This document shows, one piece after another, positions 34,386 to 45,018 of a stretch of DNA of 64,000 nt. The notes under the pieces are model-generated. The model saw only the letters and a list, made by a program, of their open reading frames with translations, ran no database searches and was not told where the DNA came from. The stretch's first letter is position 1. Each line of letters opens with the position of its first letter. The DNA comes from Athripsodes cinereus (lineage: Eukaryota > Arthropoda > Insecta > Trichoptera > Leptoceridae): NCBI GenBank assembly GCA_947579605.1, contig OX388329.1:25314299-25378298 (forward strand), written 5' to 3'. The position numbers and the translations under genes are program-made.

Positions 34386-34893
34386 GCAAGTAAAAGTAAC
34401 AAATTCAACTTCAAAAAGAGATAATCTCGTGTTTAGAAGTGGGTTACATTGTGACAATATTACAAAACAATACAAAAAGTAAATAAAAAAAAGAAAACAT
34501 TATCAAAACGTTACTAAAACATATCCATAAAACTTGAAAATGAAGAAGATTTGAATAAATGTAAATGAGAGCTAGTATGTAATAAAATAATAATAATAAC
34601 AATATCTAACACATACATACCTAGCTATAATAAAAATAATTGATAGGTACCTATGTATGTAGGTATTATAATAATATTTATATATATTTATATCCTGTTA
34701 TTATAATAATTGCATTTTATTCCGATATCTTTACACATCATATATTATTTCATACGATTCCCAATCAGTGATTTATTACTAACCATCTTGTAATAACAAT
34801 ATTATTATTATTATATTTTATATAATATCGGATGTATGTGGATACATATATGTAAACAGGGTTGTCTCGCAAGATGAATAATTATTAAATTTT
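34386..34893. other. AT-rich, AAT/TTA-rich spacer
   Basis: Low-complexity AATAAT and TATATT stretches only. Confidence 0.5.
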
Positions 34894-35060
34894 GTTATCT
34901 TCCAAATGACTTTATTAACTTCACTTACCAGTATTCGGAGATTCTCGACTCCATCATCAAGAGATAAAATAATTTTTCACTTTTTTCTAGTCGCTTGATG
35001 ATGGAGTCGAGAGTTTCGAATACTAGTAAGCGAAGTTAATAAAGTCACTTGGAAGATAAC
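34894..35060. mobile_element. 167-bp fold-back element with TTGATGATGGAG arms
   Basis: GTTATCTTCCAAATGACTTT at the left end is mirrored at the right end, with arms of about 70 bp. Each arm has TTGATGATGGAGTCGAGA followed by CGAATACT, on the minus strand on the left and the plus strand on the right. The layout resembles the hammerhead-like element at 26311-26795: on the right arm CGCTT and AAGCG could close stem I around TGATGA and GAAT. Core bases differ (TTGATGA, GAAT), so it is at best a decayed relative. Confidence 0.8.
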
Positions 35061-35191
35061 TAAATACTGTATTATTTTTTCAATTTATCTTGAAATGGCC
35101 TTCCAACAAGTACCTTTGGTCAATATTATCGAAAGAAAAAATATATATTTAAGTATAATAGTTAAACCTCTTCTTCTCCTTGAATACTCAT

Positions 35192-35612
35192 TAGTCCCAC
35201 ATGTTGGTGGAGTCTGCTTTTCTTGGTGCGAGCATGCAGCTACATTATTTTTGTTTCGTTGAGTCTGGATGATATAAGACCTCAGCTCTTTAAACCTCCA
35301 GGGGAAAGTAGTGGGAAAATTTTAATGTAGAGATCCAGGTGGTCACTGTTCTGCTTGATCTTCTAGGTCCTACTTCTATGTAATATGCAGGATATTAACA
35401 GTCCCACATGTTGGTGGGGTTTGGCTTTCTTGGTGTGAGCATGCAGCTACACGTTTTTTTGTTTCGTTGAGTCTGGATAATACAGGAACTGAGTTCCTGT
35501 ATTATCCAGAGAAAGTGGTCGGAAACTTTAAATATGGAGATCTAGGTGGCCATTGCTCTGTTTGATCTTCTGTGTCCTAATTCTATGTAATATTATGCAG
35601 GATATTAACAGA
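35192..35612. repeat. Repeat G, two tandem copies of about 210 bp
   Basis: 35192-35400 and 35401-35612 share AGTCCCACATGTTGGTGG, GAGCATGCAGCTACA, TTTCGTTGAGTCTGGAT, GATCTTCT and GCAGGATATTAACAG. A related piece lies at 59800-59905 on the minus strand. The second copy has a perfect palindrome (35472-35510) where the first has a looser one. Confidence 0.85.
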
Positions 35613-36730
35613 AAGAAATTAAAAGTGAAGCCCTAGCTTGTAATAAATCTACATACAATAAATCTGTAATATTTCCAATATAAGATGTGAAGTACATATT
35701 ACAACATACACTGCGACAAGATTATTATTTTGATATTACTTATTGTATGTATTATTAATATTATCACTAGACTTTATACCCAGCGTATGGTTAGGATAAT
35801 CAACGTGGATTATTTATCTACACATATTAAAGGATTCGGGCTTTATTGTTAGCAGTATGGGAACAATAACGAATATTTTTATTCATATTATATAATGTCT
35901 TTTTAATAAGCGATATGTCTATCATCTTCTTAGGGCATCATCAATACTATACCTACACATATAATTGTCATTGGATTTATAAAAAAGAATATCGGAGTCT
36001 TCGGCATATCACCCGGAAGACAAAACACATCTCGTCTAAAAGATGAGTTGCATGTTCAAGACTGGGGCACTGACTCCGTTTTTTCTAGGACTTGTTTGGT
36101 AGTTTGGTGTGTTTAATTTCAGATATCATCAATTTTCACTTGAGCATCGATGCAATGAATAGAATTTGTAAATAGTCTGTTGAGAATATCTAAAGATAAC
36201 ATTACAAATGCAAATACACAATTAACCAAAAATAATACTGTTTTTTTCGTCCAAAAGATTTCGTTCGACGTCCGTGTGACGAACCATTTTTACAACATAA
36301 AATTAAAGCGGTAATAATGATAGCATTGAAGAATAAGAGATATGTAACATTGAAAGGTGATCTAATTGATGCGAATTGTACATTATCTGGACAGGAGAAT
36401 GTTGCTTATTTCTTTGTGGCAGAGCAAGGACTTTCTGGCTTTAGAAATAATGATAATAATAAAAATCTTTAATGCACAAATGGAAAAAACATGACAACAT
36501 TATTATTGAACAAATGAATTTATGTAATGGGCTAGTTTATCGCAGAAGCGTGATAACTTCCAACTTGCCCAAAAGAAATCGTGTATTTATACCTATATTT
36601 TTTTCAAACTAACAAACAGACGAATATATCCAATTTTGTATATTACAACAAGTATGGTTTATTATAAAAATAATGTAACAAATATAATAAATCTTAATTA
36701 TCACAAATAATATAAAAGTTCAATAATGTA
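35613..36730. other. AT-rich non-coding DNA
   Basis: No gene or repeat recognised. Confidence 0.5.
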
Positions 36731-36910
36731 AAACCAATGAAACATCTCGATTGGAGAACCATTTTAGACAATGTAATATTATGCAAAATCTAATTAGAAG
36801 AATGATAGATATAGGCGTCTCAATGCTTACGAACTGGCTCTAGGCTGGCTTAACGTTGTCCACGGACACCGAAAGTGATCGCTTAAGCCGGTTTAGAGCT
36901 GATTTATAAA
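36731..36910. mobile_element. Fold-back element P, second copy with shortened spacer
   Basis: AAACATCTCGATTGGAGAAC, GCTTACGAACTGGCTCTAGG and CTGGCTTAA match one arm of 24988-25319. Then CGTTGTCCACGGACACCGAA is from the spacer, and GTGATCGCTTAAGCCGGTTT begins the other arm, which ends early near 36910. About half of the spacer and most of the right arm are deleted. Confidence 0.85.
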
Positions 36911-37154
36911 GTTTTAAATTTCTTCTATTGTAACTTACATAATATTATGTAGGTATAACAGTTGAACTTGAAGACATATTCCTGTTACTCAGAGCGAGTT
37001 TTTAAACAGATTAAGAGTTATCCATACCTTTATATTTTTATGCTCGGAAAATATGTGACATAAGAGTTAAAAAAAGTCACATAGTTAACAGCTAAGTATA
37101 ACCAAGGTTTCGACAGGGTTCCTATCATTCTCAAGCGCAATATTGCTGACTAAA

Positions 37155-37195
37155 TCTTGCTTGTGGGGTATGCAGTGATGGTATAATTGTATTAA
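37155..37195 (+). mobile_element. SINE-A 3' end scrap
   Basis: GCTTGTGGGGTATGCAGTGA and TGGTATAATTGTA match the SINE-A terminus. Confidence 0.7.
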
Positions 37196-37289
37196 TAAAC
37201 TATACAAAACTTGCTCAGAAGTAGGTATAATATTTATTTAATATACGCACGGCAATCATCTACAGTATTTGTTAAAAAAATACAAACAT

Positions 37290-37475
37290 ACATACATACA
37301 TCTTCTTCCCCATATCCTAGTTGGGTCGGGGGCCCATTGCGCCTAGGTACCTCCTCCAGAGATCCCTGTCCACCGCCGCTTCCAGGACCTCTGGCCACTC
37401 CAAACCATGCCTTTTAACACACAAGTTTGACACCTGCCCTTGCCAGCTTCTTCTAGGGCGGCCCACTGGTCACAG
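37290..37475. repeat. Dispersed repeat D, copy 2
   Basis: Over about 150 bp nearly the same as 10770-10925: TCCTAGTTGGGTCGGGGGCC, CATTGCGCCTAGGTACCTCC, CCACCGCCGCTTCCAGGACC. It continues with TTCTAGGGCGGCCCACTGGT, absent from copy 1. Confidence 0.85.
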
Positions 37476-38190
37476 GTTAAAAAAATATTAAAATAATTTA
37501 AGGCATTGATAATAAAATAGACTACCATTTGCTTCATTAATAGAACCCTTACACACTCGCTCTGTTTTGAATTCAATATTTTTACTTCCTTTCAATTTGA
37601 ATTAATAAAAAAAAAAGATTTTTCGATAAAGTTTTTGTAAAATAATAAATAAAATATAGTCGGGGAAATTCTATATCGTGTTATGAATAGTTTGACGATG
37701 TTCATAATAATATATACATGTCGTAGGTATAGAAATATTCAACAAACAAAAGTTTTACGAAATAAAAAATCCATACATAATACAAACTCCACTCGTTCAT
37801 TTTTTTAATAAAAGCTTTGTTTGGTTTACATATATTTTATGAATTCTTTCTCGCATAGATAAATATACCTACTTTTTTTCAATATAAAATTTCACAATCA
37901 AAATTTGTTGAAGCGTACCATAAATTTTTCTGTTGAACTAAAAAAATATTGTATCACAACAAAAATGCATCCATTTCATTTTTTTTTCTATTAAAACACA
38001 CATATATAGATATTTTATTAATACAATAATACTCCTGTTACCAGCACGACATTTCCCAGAAGCTGGAAAGCTGATTGAATTATTCCCCTATGAAAAAAAA
38101 AACAGGAAAATGTCATACTAAAATTGATTTGTACAAAAATATGACTAAATCTTTTTTCTTTGCTTAGTACCGTGGAAGCCGTGCCAAATT
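37476..38190. other. AT-rich non-coding DNA
   Basis: No gene or repeat recognised. Confidence 0.5.
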
Positions 38191-38819
38191 ATAACAGGAC
38201 TCCTATTGTTTTTTGTAAATTTTGGATGTTATAAATATCACATGTACATATCTCATTTATTTAACATCATCCATTCTCATAGCTAATAGAGGTTGACTTC
38301 TATGTTCGTTATATTATAACAGGTCTCCTATTGTTTTTTGTAAATTTTATTTTATATTATAACAGGTCTCCTATTGTTTTTTGTAAATTTTGGATGTTAT
38401 AAACATCACATGTACATATCTCATTTATTTAACATCATCCATTCTCATAGCTAATAGAGGTTGACTTCTATGTTCGTTATATTATAACAGGTCTCCTATT
38501 GTTTTTTGTAAATTTTATTTTATATTATAACAGGTCTCCTATTGTTTTTTGTAAATTTTGGATGTTATAAACATCACATGTACATATCTCATTTATTTAA
38601 CATCATCCATTCTCATAGCTCATAGAGGTTGACTTCTATGTTCGTTATATTATAACAGGTCTCCTATTGTTTTTTGTAAATTTTATTTTATATTATAACA
38701 GGTCTCCTATTGTTTTTTGTAAATTTTGGATGTTATAAACATCACATGTACATATCTCATTTATTTAACATCATCCATTCTCATAGCTAATAGAGGTTGA
38801 CTTCTATGTTCGTTAATCT
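38191..38819. repeat. 168-bp composite tandem array
   Basis: One 125-bp unit (38191-38315) is followed by three 168-bp units (38316-38483, 38484-38651, 38652-38819). Each 168-bp unit is a 43-bp short piece (ATAACAGGTCTCCTATTGTT to TTTTATTTTATATT) plus the 125-bp long piece containing TTTGGATGTTATAAACATCA and AGAGGTTGACTTCTATGTTC. Units differ by only one or two bases, so the array is young or homogenised. It ends exactly where SINE-A sequence starts. Confidence 0.97.
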
Positions 38820-38861
38820 GCTGGCTACTCCATATGTAGGAAATGTCGTAATGGTATAGAT
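38820..38861 (+). mobile_element. SINE-A 3' end, host of the hAT MITE
   Basis: CTGCTGGCTACTCCATATGT and GTCGTAATGGTATAGAT are the SINE-A terminus. The hAT MITE landed in GTATAGAT of this copy. Confidence 0.85.
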
Positions 38862-39075
38862 CAGTATTTCCCAAACTATGGGTCGCGACCCACCGGTGGG
38901 TCGCGAGCGAATATTGAATGGGCCCTGAGCTTTAAGTAGTCCCATTACTCGCTACTTCAGAATCCAGAACATTACCAATATTTATAACCTCTTTTCTCTA
39001 AAACAGCTAAAAGGTGGGTCTCAAATTGGATTTTTTTTATATGGGTCGGAGCCCAGTCAACTTTGGGAACCACTG
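38862..39075. mobile_element. hAT MITE with perfect 8-bp target duplication
   Basis: Ends CAGTATTTCCCAAACTATGG and (reverse complement of the right end) CAGTGGTTCCCAAAGTTGAC. The subterminal GGGTCGCGACCC / GGGTCGGAGCCC is typical of hAT MITEs. GTATAGAT is present at 38854-38861 and 39076-39083, an exact 8-bp duplication. Length 214 bp; no ORF. Confidence 0.95.
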
Positions 39076-39083
39076 GTATAGAT

Positions 39084-39310
39084 GTATTCATACTAGATTC
39101 AAACTTTTTGTAATATCTTAAGTCTTGAAAGCATTTGTCAAAATAATATGTGCTTAGAAACATGTGTTTAACAATGAAATAATGTAAAATAAACATCTTG
39201 TGATCTCTTTAACTCTCTATGTCTGTCCGAGACCATTCACTGCTGGACACAAGCCTCGTCACGAGCTTGGCCATTTATTTCTATTCTCTGCCCAAGACTT
39301 TCCCCTATTT
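39084..39310. other. Spacer
   Basis: Nothing recognised. From 39195 the DNA is less AT-rich (TGTCTGTCCGAGACCATTCA), possibly an older repeat. Confidence 0.4.
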
Positions 39311-39322
39311 ATAGTAGTTACA

Positions 39323-39642
39323 TGTCACAAATGGTGCTGTGCGCCAGCATACCCGGCTGAGACCTGTAATCTCCGTAATACTGGAGAGACGATGGTCCTG
39401 GCTGGGACATGTTCTGAGAATGCCCAATGATAGTTGGCCAAAAAGAGCGCTGTTCTTCCGTCCGCAAGGGTTCCGGCGGCCCGGGCGTCCCTCTTTCACA
39501 ATACACCGTTCTTACGACAACGACATCAGAGCGCAAGGAATGTCGTGGAAAGAGGTAACGCAATTGGCGCAGAGACGCTCTGAATGGAGGAGGCTGGTTT
39601 CTGGCCTGTGCTCCCGAGAGGAGCGTTGAGGGCGATGAATGA
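39323..39642 (+). mobile_element. LINE family LA, 5'-truncated insertion with 12-bp duplication
   Basis: The frame 39339-39629 reads RQHTRLRPVISVILERRWSW, LGHVLRMPNDSWPKRALFFR, then GRPSFTIHRSYDNDIRAQGM and EWRRLVSGLCSREER before a stop: 96 uninterrupted codons of ORF2 C-terminus. ATAGTAGTTACA flanks it at 39311-39322 and 39643-39654, giving exact borders. The tail is GATGAATGA. It is the best-preserved LA stub and its reading frame is intact at the Trp codon that is TGA in the 50-kb copy. Confidence 0.95.
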
Positions 39643-39654
39643 ATAGTAGTTACA

Positions 39655-40315
39655 AAAAATCTTTTAAGTGACAAACATATTATTTCATAATAATATGTTT
39701 CAATTCATATTACTAGCAATAGATTAAACGACCTTAGTACATGGAATAGAATTAATTCTCGTAAGCAACAATATTCCAAATTCCTTTATCAAAAAAAAAA
39801 TATTTGAGTACCTACGTTGTGTTTCTTTTCAAAGCGCGTGATTTTTAAATAACTATTATTAAATATGAACCAAATCAAATCAATAATTGTACACTACAAC
39901 GGATTAGTGTAAATGTTAAATACAAATTTATTTACCGAGGTCATAGTGCAACTACAATCAGACCAATACTATTAAAATTATAATCATTAGGTTCCACATA
40001 TCAAATAATATTGTTTTATTGTGTGTATAAACGCAATGTTTTATGCCTAGGGTGTTTCCTATTAAAAAGTAATATTATATTTTTTTATAAGTATTTTCTT
40101 TAAACACAATTAATATTATAGAAAAGATATAAACAGCTGATTGTGATAATTTTGAATAGAACGAAATGAACGTAATTTAAATCAGCTGATCTTAAAAAAA
40201 TAATGGGTCATATGAACCTATTGCTACATGTGTTGCCAAGCATTCTACATTATGTGTAAGTAATACTTATGTCTACTGAAAATGTAATGTAGAAGCGATA
40301 ATGCCTCAAAAAATG
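39655..40315. other. AT-rich spacer
   Basis: No gene or repeat recognised. Confidence 0.5.
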
Positions 40316-40319
40316 GGGT

Positions 40320-40510
40320 TACAAAGAGGAAGACACCTGTGAGTGTGGTGCTGTACAGGATCACAGTCACCTGTTTTCATGTCCCCAAACAGGAGTGACA
40401 TGCACGCCCGAGGACGCACTACTGGCGAATGCCGGGGGTGTCCGGATGGCCGAACATTGGAGATACAAAATTTGATGGTGTTCCGGACACGGAAAGTAAG
40501 TAAGTAATGC
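40320..40510 (+). mobile_element. LINE ORF2 terminal zinc-knuckle fragment (family LG)
   Basis: Reads EEDTCECGAVQDHSHLFSCP, then CTPEDALLANAGGVRMAEHW, RYKI and a stop at 40473-40475. The C.CG..QD..H...CP motif is the Cys/His knuckle found near the C-terminus of several LINE clades. The 3' end has GTAAGTAAGTAA repeats. Confidence 0.85.
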
Positions 40511-40514
40511 CTCT

Positions 40515-42000
40515 ATAGATACATATAATTTTATGTCCAATATTTAAAGATATTTTATAACTTCTCTCAAATTATCATAATATTTTAACGTGTATTTTTT
40601 TCAGAAGTTCTCATTGTGCAAATGAGCTTCATTCAATAAGAGAGACTTTTTAGCAATATTCATAGTTACTTTTCTTACAAAATTTCTATAATGACACTCT
40701 GCTAAAATTATCATGGGAATGTTGTATTTCATACAAAATCATTGTTGTCTTTGATAATCTCAGGAACAATATTTCTTTTGACGGATTAATAAAATACAAA
40801 GTTTTTGTACTGAGCTCAGTTGATATATACGAATTATAGAAATATATACGAATTAGGAATGAAACAACTATAATACTTTTACAAATTCTTATCCGTTTAA
40901 AAAACAAAAATTTTAGATATTAATTATCCTCATTCAAATTGATTATATGTATTTCGAAAAACTATCAGAAACGTATTGTTCATTCCAGGGATAGAACCCA
41001 CAATACCCGCTTGTAAACGATGGCTCGTCAGTTTGATTTCCAGAGTAAGCATATTGTTTCTGATTTTTGGAATTAAAACCGATCCGAATAATCCATATAG
41101 AATGGTTTCAAATAGGTACATATAAACTACTGAAAAAGTGGAATTCAGTTTTCGACACGGATGAGTAAAAATTCGACTCATAAGAGAAAAATTTAATTGA
41201 TGGTAGATAAATTTAACACGTGTTGTTTTTACAAGTTCATATTATAATAATTAATTAATTACCTGACTTCATAGACAAATAAGTTCAACTTCATGATAAC
41301 ATTTCACCACAGATTATGTACTGTATTAGGTATCTGAAGTTGTGTTTTTATAGGGTATGTGGGTAAGTACCAATGTTATATAGATTATCTTTTATAACTG
41401 GCTTTTAACACGAATACAATTCTATAAATTAATACCTTTTGGTTTTCTTCATACTTTTTACCATTGCTGTTACTGAAATTTTCGTCTATCTCTTGTATAG
41501 TGATGTAATCGTTTTGATTCATTTTCGATTGGTTTATATTTTTTTCGAAATGCTAGAGTGGGTATACTAAATATTTTTGATACCTTAAAGTGTTTCCAAT
41601 TCATTAAAACTTATTAAGTAAATAAATCATTTAATATTTTATTTAATCTCTGTTTAATCTAAATTGATTTGAACAGTTTATATCGGATCCCAAAAACAGT
41701 ATAATTTTTCTACAATTAATACGTGTGTTATTAATAGGATCTTAAAAATTGAGGATTTTTTCCAAAACATACGTGCTTTTTAAGAGTCTATTTTAATATT
41801 TGAAATTCTCATCTTAAATAAAAATCTCCACGTATATTTTTTATCAATCTTTTTCATTACATTCATACACATTAAGGGCTGTACCTTCTCTCACCCATGA
41901 ATTTTATAGAAATTTCAGTTCCTATGTCATCTATAATACTCTTCACACAAATTCTTTCTAAGGAAAGGCTCACGGTTTCCTTATAATCAATATAAAAATT
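40515..42000. other. AT-rich non-coding DNA
   Basis: No gene or repeat recognised. The short frames at 40686-40907 and 40930-41181 (-) have no motif. Confidence 0.5.
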
Positions 42001-42004
42001 CATC

Positions 42005-42055
42005 CACCCCGTCACGATATCTCCCACAAGTTAGTGTCGTAGTCAGCAGATTTTC
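42005..42055 (-). mobile_element. SINE-A 3' end scrap
   Basis: CCCCGTCACGATATCTCCCA and CAAGTTAGTGTCGTAGTCAG resemble the SINE-A terminus on the minus strand, with many changes. Confidence 0.6.
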
Positions 42056-42595
42056 TTTTACCTTACAATCTTCTACGCTCTTAGCTTATTATTTACTGAA
42101 AATATGACCAAGTATTAAGAGTTGCTTTGCTTTTATGTCCCTCAAATAAGAATAAAGATGGTCACCTCACTTAACCGAACAAGACCATAAAGAAACTTCT
42201 AAATGATACTAAGATAAAACACAACCAATCGTTGATGTTTTTAAGATAGATGTTGTCAGTTAATAACATCCCTAGCGATATTTTTTTCATATTTTCATGT
42301 TGTAAGTTAGATTTATTTTCTATCACTTAATGGATTTGAAAATATGAAATATTAATAAATAAAACTGTGAGTTTTGCCGTTATTTAATTAGTTAATGGCT
42401 CATTTATTTCATTATAATTTATACGACTCCGCATAGGTATAATATAGCTTCTCCAATTTTTATATTCTTTTTCCTTTTAATTCTTACCAAAAAGCATATA
42501 AATTTAAGGCACTTTATTCTCTTCATTCGTCTTGATAACCAAAAGACAAGATTTTATGCTTTTAAAATATAAGTTATTACTGAGAGAATTTTGAC
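42056..42595. other. AT-rich spacer
   Basis: Nothing recognised. Confidence 0.5.
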
Positions 42596-42740
42596 TACTA
42601 CTACTATACCATCACGGTATATCCCACAAGTGGGGTAGCCAGCATACGAGTTGCATATAATAAACAAGCAAGCTGTTATCTTCGTGCCAGTATAAAATCA
42701 AATCATTCAGGATGGGTGGCAAACCTTGTCGCTTAATTTT
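42596..42740 (-). mobile_element. SINE-A 3' half
   Basis: TACTACTACTATACCATCAC, TCCCACAAGTGGGGTAGCCA, AAGCAAGCTGTTATCTTCGT and AGGATGGGTGGCAAACCTTG on the plus strand: the 3' 145 bp of SINE-A, inverted. Confidence 0.93.
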
Positions 42741-43105
42741 GACATTCAGACATGTCTGGGAATTTTGGCATTTAAGGATATTGATGTATACAGAGCTTTC
42801 GGCTTTGTAGATCATCTTTCACGGATGTCCAGGGATCTGCTGCGCCACAAGAATATCACTAGCTTCAGAAGAAAAATGAATGCCTCGGTGCTTTTGAGGC
42901 GATCGAACATACGTTAAAAGGTGTCAAAGGAACAAATCATTCCCATAATATTATTATTGCCAGATCATGGAATCGATAAAATATTTAAGTGCAATAAATA
43001 TATTACTAAAGTTTTCATCCAATATGGAGTTCTAGTGCTTGCGAAGGTACAATAACATTTGAGCATGCGGTGAAGATAAACCAAAAGTTTAAGTTCTATT
43101 CATCC
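42741..43105 (+). other. Unclassified GC-richer segment
   Basis: A frame to 42917 reads RAFGFVDHLSRMSRDLLRHK and SFRRKMNASVLLRR. The Arg-rich make-up suggests a retrotransposon relic, but no diagnostic motif is visible. Confidence 0.25.
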
Positions 43106-43109
43106 ATCT

Positions 43110-43340
43110 CCTAAAACTGGGATGCCCAGTGGACCTCTTGATTATAATAAACATATAGGTCGTCTTTTCCGTACCAATAATAGTTAAGATATTCTGAGTG
43201 GGTGGCATATTTCATCGTTGAATTTTCAGATTTGGAATGTCTTAAAACGTGACGTTTTATGAATTCCTGTCTTTAACAGGACACTTTTAGCTTACAGCAA
43301 AAGTGGGAGATCTATTCCTTACCGGAGAATCCACGGAATA
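43110..43340 (-). mobile_element. SINE-A, degenerate, near full length
   Basis: GGGATGCCCAGTGG, ATAAACATATAGGTCGTCTT, TGAGTGGGTGGCATATTTCA, CTGTCTTTAACAGGACACTT and AAGTGGGAGATCTATTCCTT follow SINE-A on the minus strand. Confidence 0.82.
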
Positions 43341-43476
43341 AGTTTGTTTTCTACATTGTATAAGTATTCTTTATTATCAAAATTGTACTTATTATTTTCA
43401 CATATTTATCATACAAATCTATTGCCTCTTATATAACGTAAATATAAATCGGCCTTTAGATACATTTTTATGTATT

Positions 43477-43740
43477 TAATTCTGTACCTGAGAGCCATTA
43501 GGACTTAAGTGCATTTTTGTCAAAAATGCCAAAGTTACGAAAAAAGCGAAAATAACACATTAGTCGTGAGTCTTAAGTACAGAAATGCTTAGGGTCTACA
43601 CTATAGGGTCTATGTTATAAGCTGTATATACTATATGCAGCTTATTACTAGTAAAAGTTTGAGATTTTTTTGATTAAAAAATTGAATTTGAAAATGGCAT
43701 TTTAGTACTTAAGACTAAATGGCTCTCAGGAACAGAATTA
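43477..43740. mobile_element. 264-bp MITE with about 40-bp TIRs
   Basis: TAATTCTGTACCTGAGAGCC, ATTAGGACTTAAGTGCATTT on the left is mirrored by AAATGGCATTTTAGTACTTA, AGACTAAATGGCTCTCAGGA, ACAGAATTA on the right. No ORF. Flanks are T-rich, so a target duplication cannot be resolved. No second copy in the window. Confidence 0.88.
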
Positions 43741-43992
43741 TTTTTAATAAAAGTTAGAAAATTAAAAATCTCGTCAGATTACATTCCACGTTAACGGTTT
43801 ATTATTTTTTAATACTTAATGATTTACAACTTTAATATTCGAAAGCATTAATAATTGTGTTTTTCTAATTACATAATTAATAGCAAATGAAATTTATGAA
43901 AACATACAAAATCAAGTTTGTATAAAACCTATAATACAACTACCTTCTTTAAATTGTTAAACGGATGTATTGCTCAAAATATGCAATACATC

Positions 43993-44142
43993 CGTTGTTC
44001 GATACCAGGTGCTGGCAAACTCCCCTTTCACGACATAAGCTTTTAGTAGCTTACTGTGAAAGGTGTACATGTAAGGTTTTATTTGGGTTTATAACAAAAC
44101 CCAGATATATATTTAAAAAAAAAAATAAAAATAAAAAAAAAA
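43993..44142 (+). mobile_element. SINE-B lacking the first part of its head
   Basis: Starts within the tRNA-like region (GTTGTTCGATACCAGGTGCT), then CCCCTTTCACGACATAAGCT, GTGAAAGGTGTACATG and GGGTTTATAACAAAACCCAG, with an A-rich tail. Box B is kept, box A is gone. Confidence 0.9.
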
Positions 44143-44254
44143 CCCTCAAAAAGCACAATCTCTTCACAATTGAGGTAATGATTAAGAGTAAAACATTTTT
44201 GTCAAAAATTCTGTAAAAAACCTTAAAAACCAGGTGAGTTGGGAAACATCGCAT

Positions 44255-44342
44255 TTTAGCGATAAATTCGCTCTCTGTACATTGAATTGTATAACTGATA
44301 TTTTTGTATGTAATAAAAGTTTGTTATGTAATATTTAAAACA
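44255..44342 (+). mobile_element. Putative LINE 3' terminal segment
   Basis: AGCGATAAATTCGCTCTCTG, TACATTGAATTGTATAAC and an AATAAAAG signal. AGCGA/TCGCT can form a small hairpin. Similar phrases occur at 1465 and 13783. The resemblance to LINE 3' ends is inference. Confidence 0.4.
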
Positions 44343-44344
44343 CT

Positions 44345-44780
44345 GTTTTTTTAATGATTAAAATAATACAATATATATAAAAAGTATAATTACTTTTATT
44401 TTGTTTCATTTTAATTTCGTAGCTTCTTAAATTTTTGCCGTGTCATTTGTATTTCAGTATTTTTTGTTTTTACAAATTTTTATTTTAAAAAAGGAATAAT
44501 TATTATTATTAAGTCTCCACTCTTTTTTCCCTCTCAAAAAGCTCTTGTTGATAGTGAGCTATTTAGTGCTCCGGTCTAGGTGGGTGGATTGTAGTAGCAA
44601 TGGTGGTAGGTAGTACATTACGCATCACTCATGCACAAGAGTATAACTAGTACTTTCGACTATGCGCCTACCCTAGTGTACAAAATATTATTGTAGGGGT
44701 GTCACTTTTTGAATATGAATGAAAAAATATCTCAATTTGTTAACTTTATATAACTATCATAATTAAAAAGCTGCAAAAAT
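44345..44780. other. AT-rich spacer
   Basis: Nothing recognised; a GC-richer patch lies at 44565-44640. Confidence 0.45.
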
Positions 44781-44782
44781 AC

Positions 44783-44824
44783 CACGTGGGATATGCCGTG
44801 ATGGTATAGTAGTAGTAGTAGTAA
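44783..44824 (+). mobile_element. SINE-A 3' terminus
   Basis: CACGTGGGATATGCCGTGAT and GGTATAGTAGTAGTAGTAG. Confidence 0.85.
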
Positions 44825-45018
44825 AAATACCACGCCACCTTATAATATAATATGGAAGTAAGTGCTCTGGACGGTACTTGAACTCGCAACCCATCATTAT
44901 CACGAGTTATGCTTTGTTCAATTTAGCTACCAGGAGACAAGCTACCAGGAGGGTTCGAAATTCTCTTTTATGAACGACAATGACAACTTTATGAATAGAT
45001 ATTGTTCTAGCATATCTA

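Noticed and set aside
38191..38819. CRISPR-like direct repeats
   Set aside because: Units are contiguous 168-bp satellite repeats with no variable spacers, in a eukaryotic genome.
39318..39674. 118-codon open frame on the minus strand
   Set aside because: It is the antisense of the LA LINE frame. The same antisense frame recurs in every LA copy and follows from LA codon composition.
43965..44216. 83-codon frame ending in a Lys-rich tail
   Set aside because: It reads through the head and A-rich tail of SINE-B.
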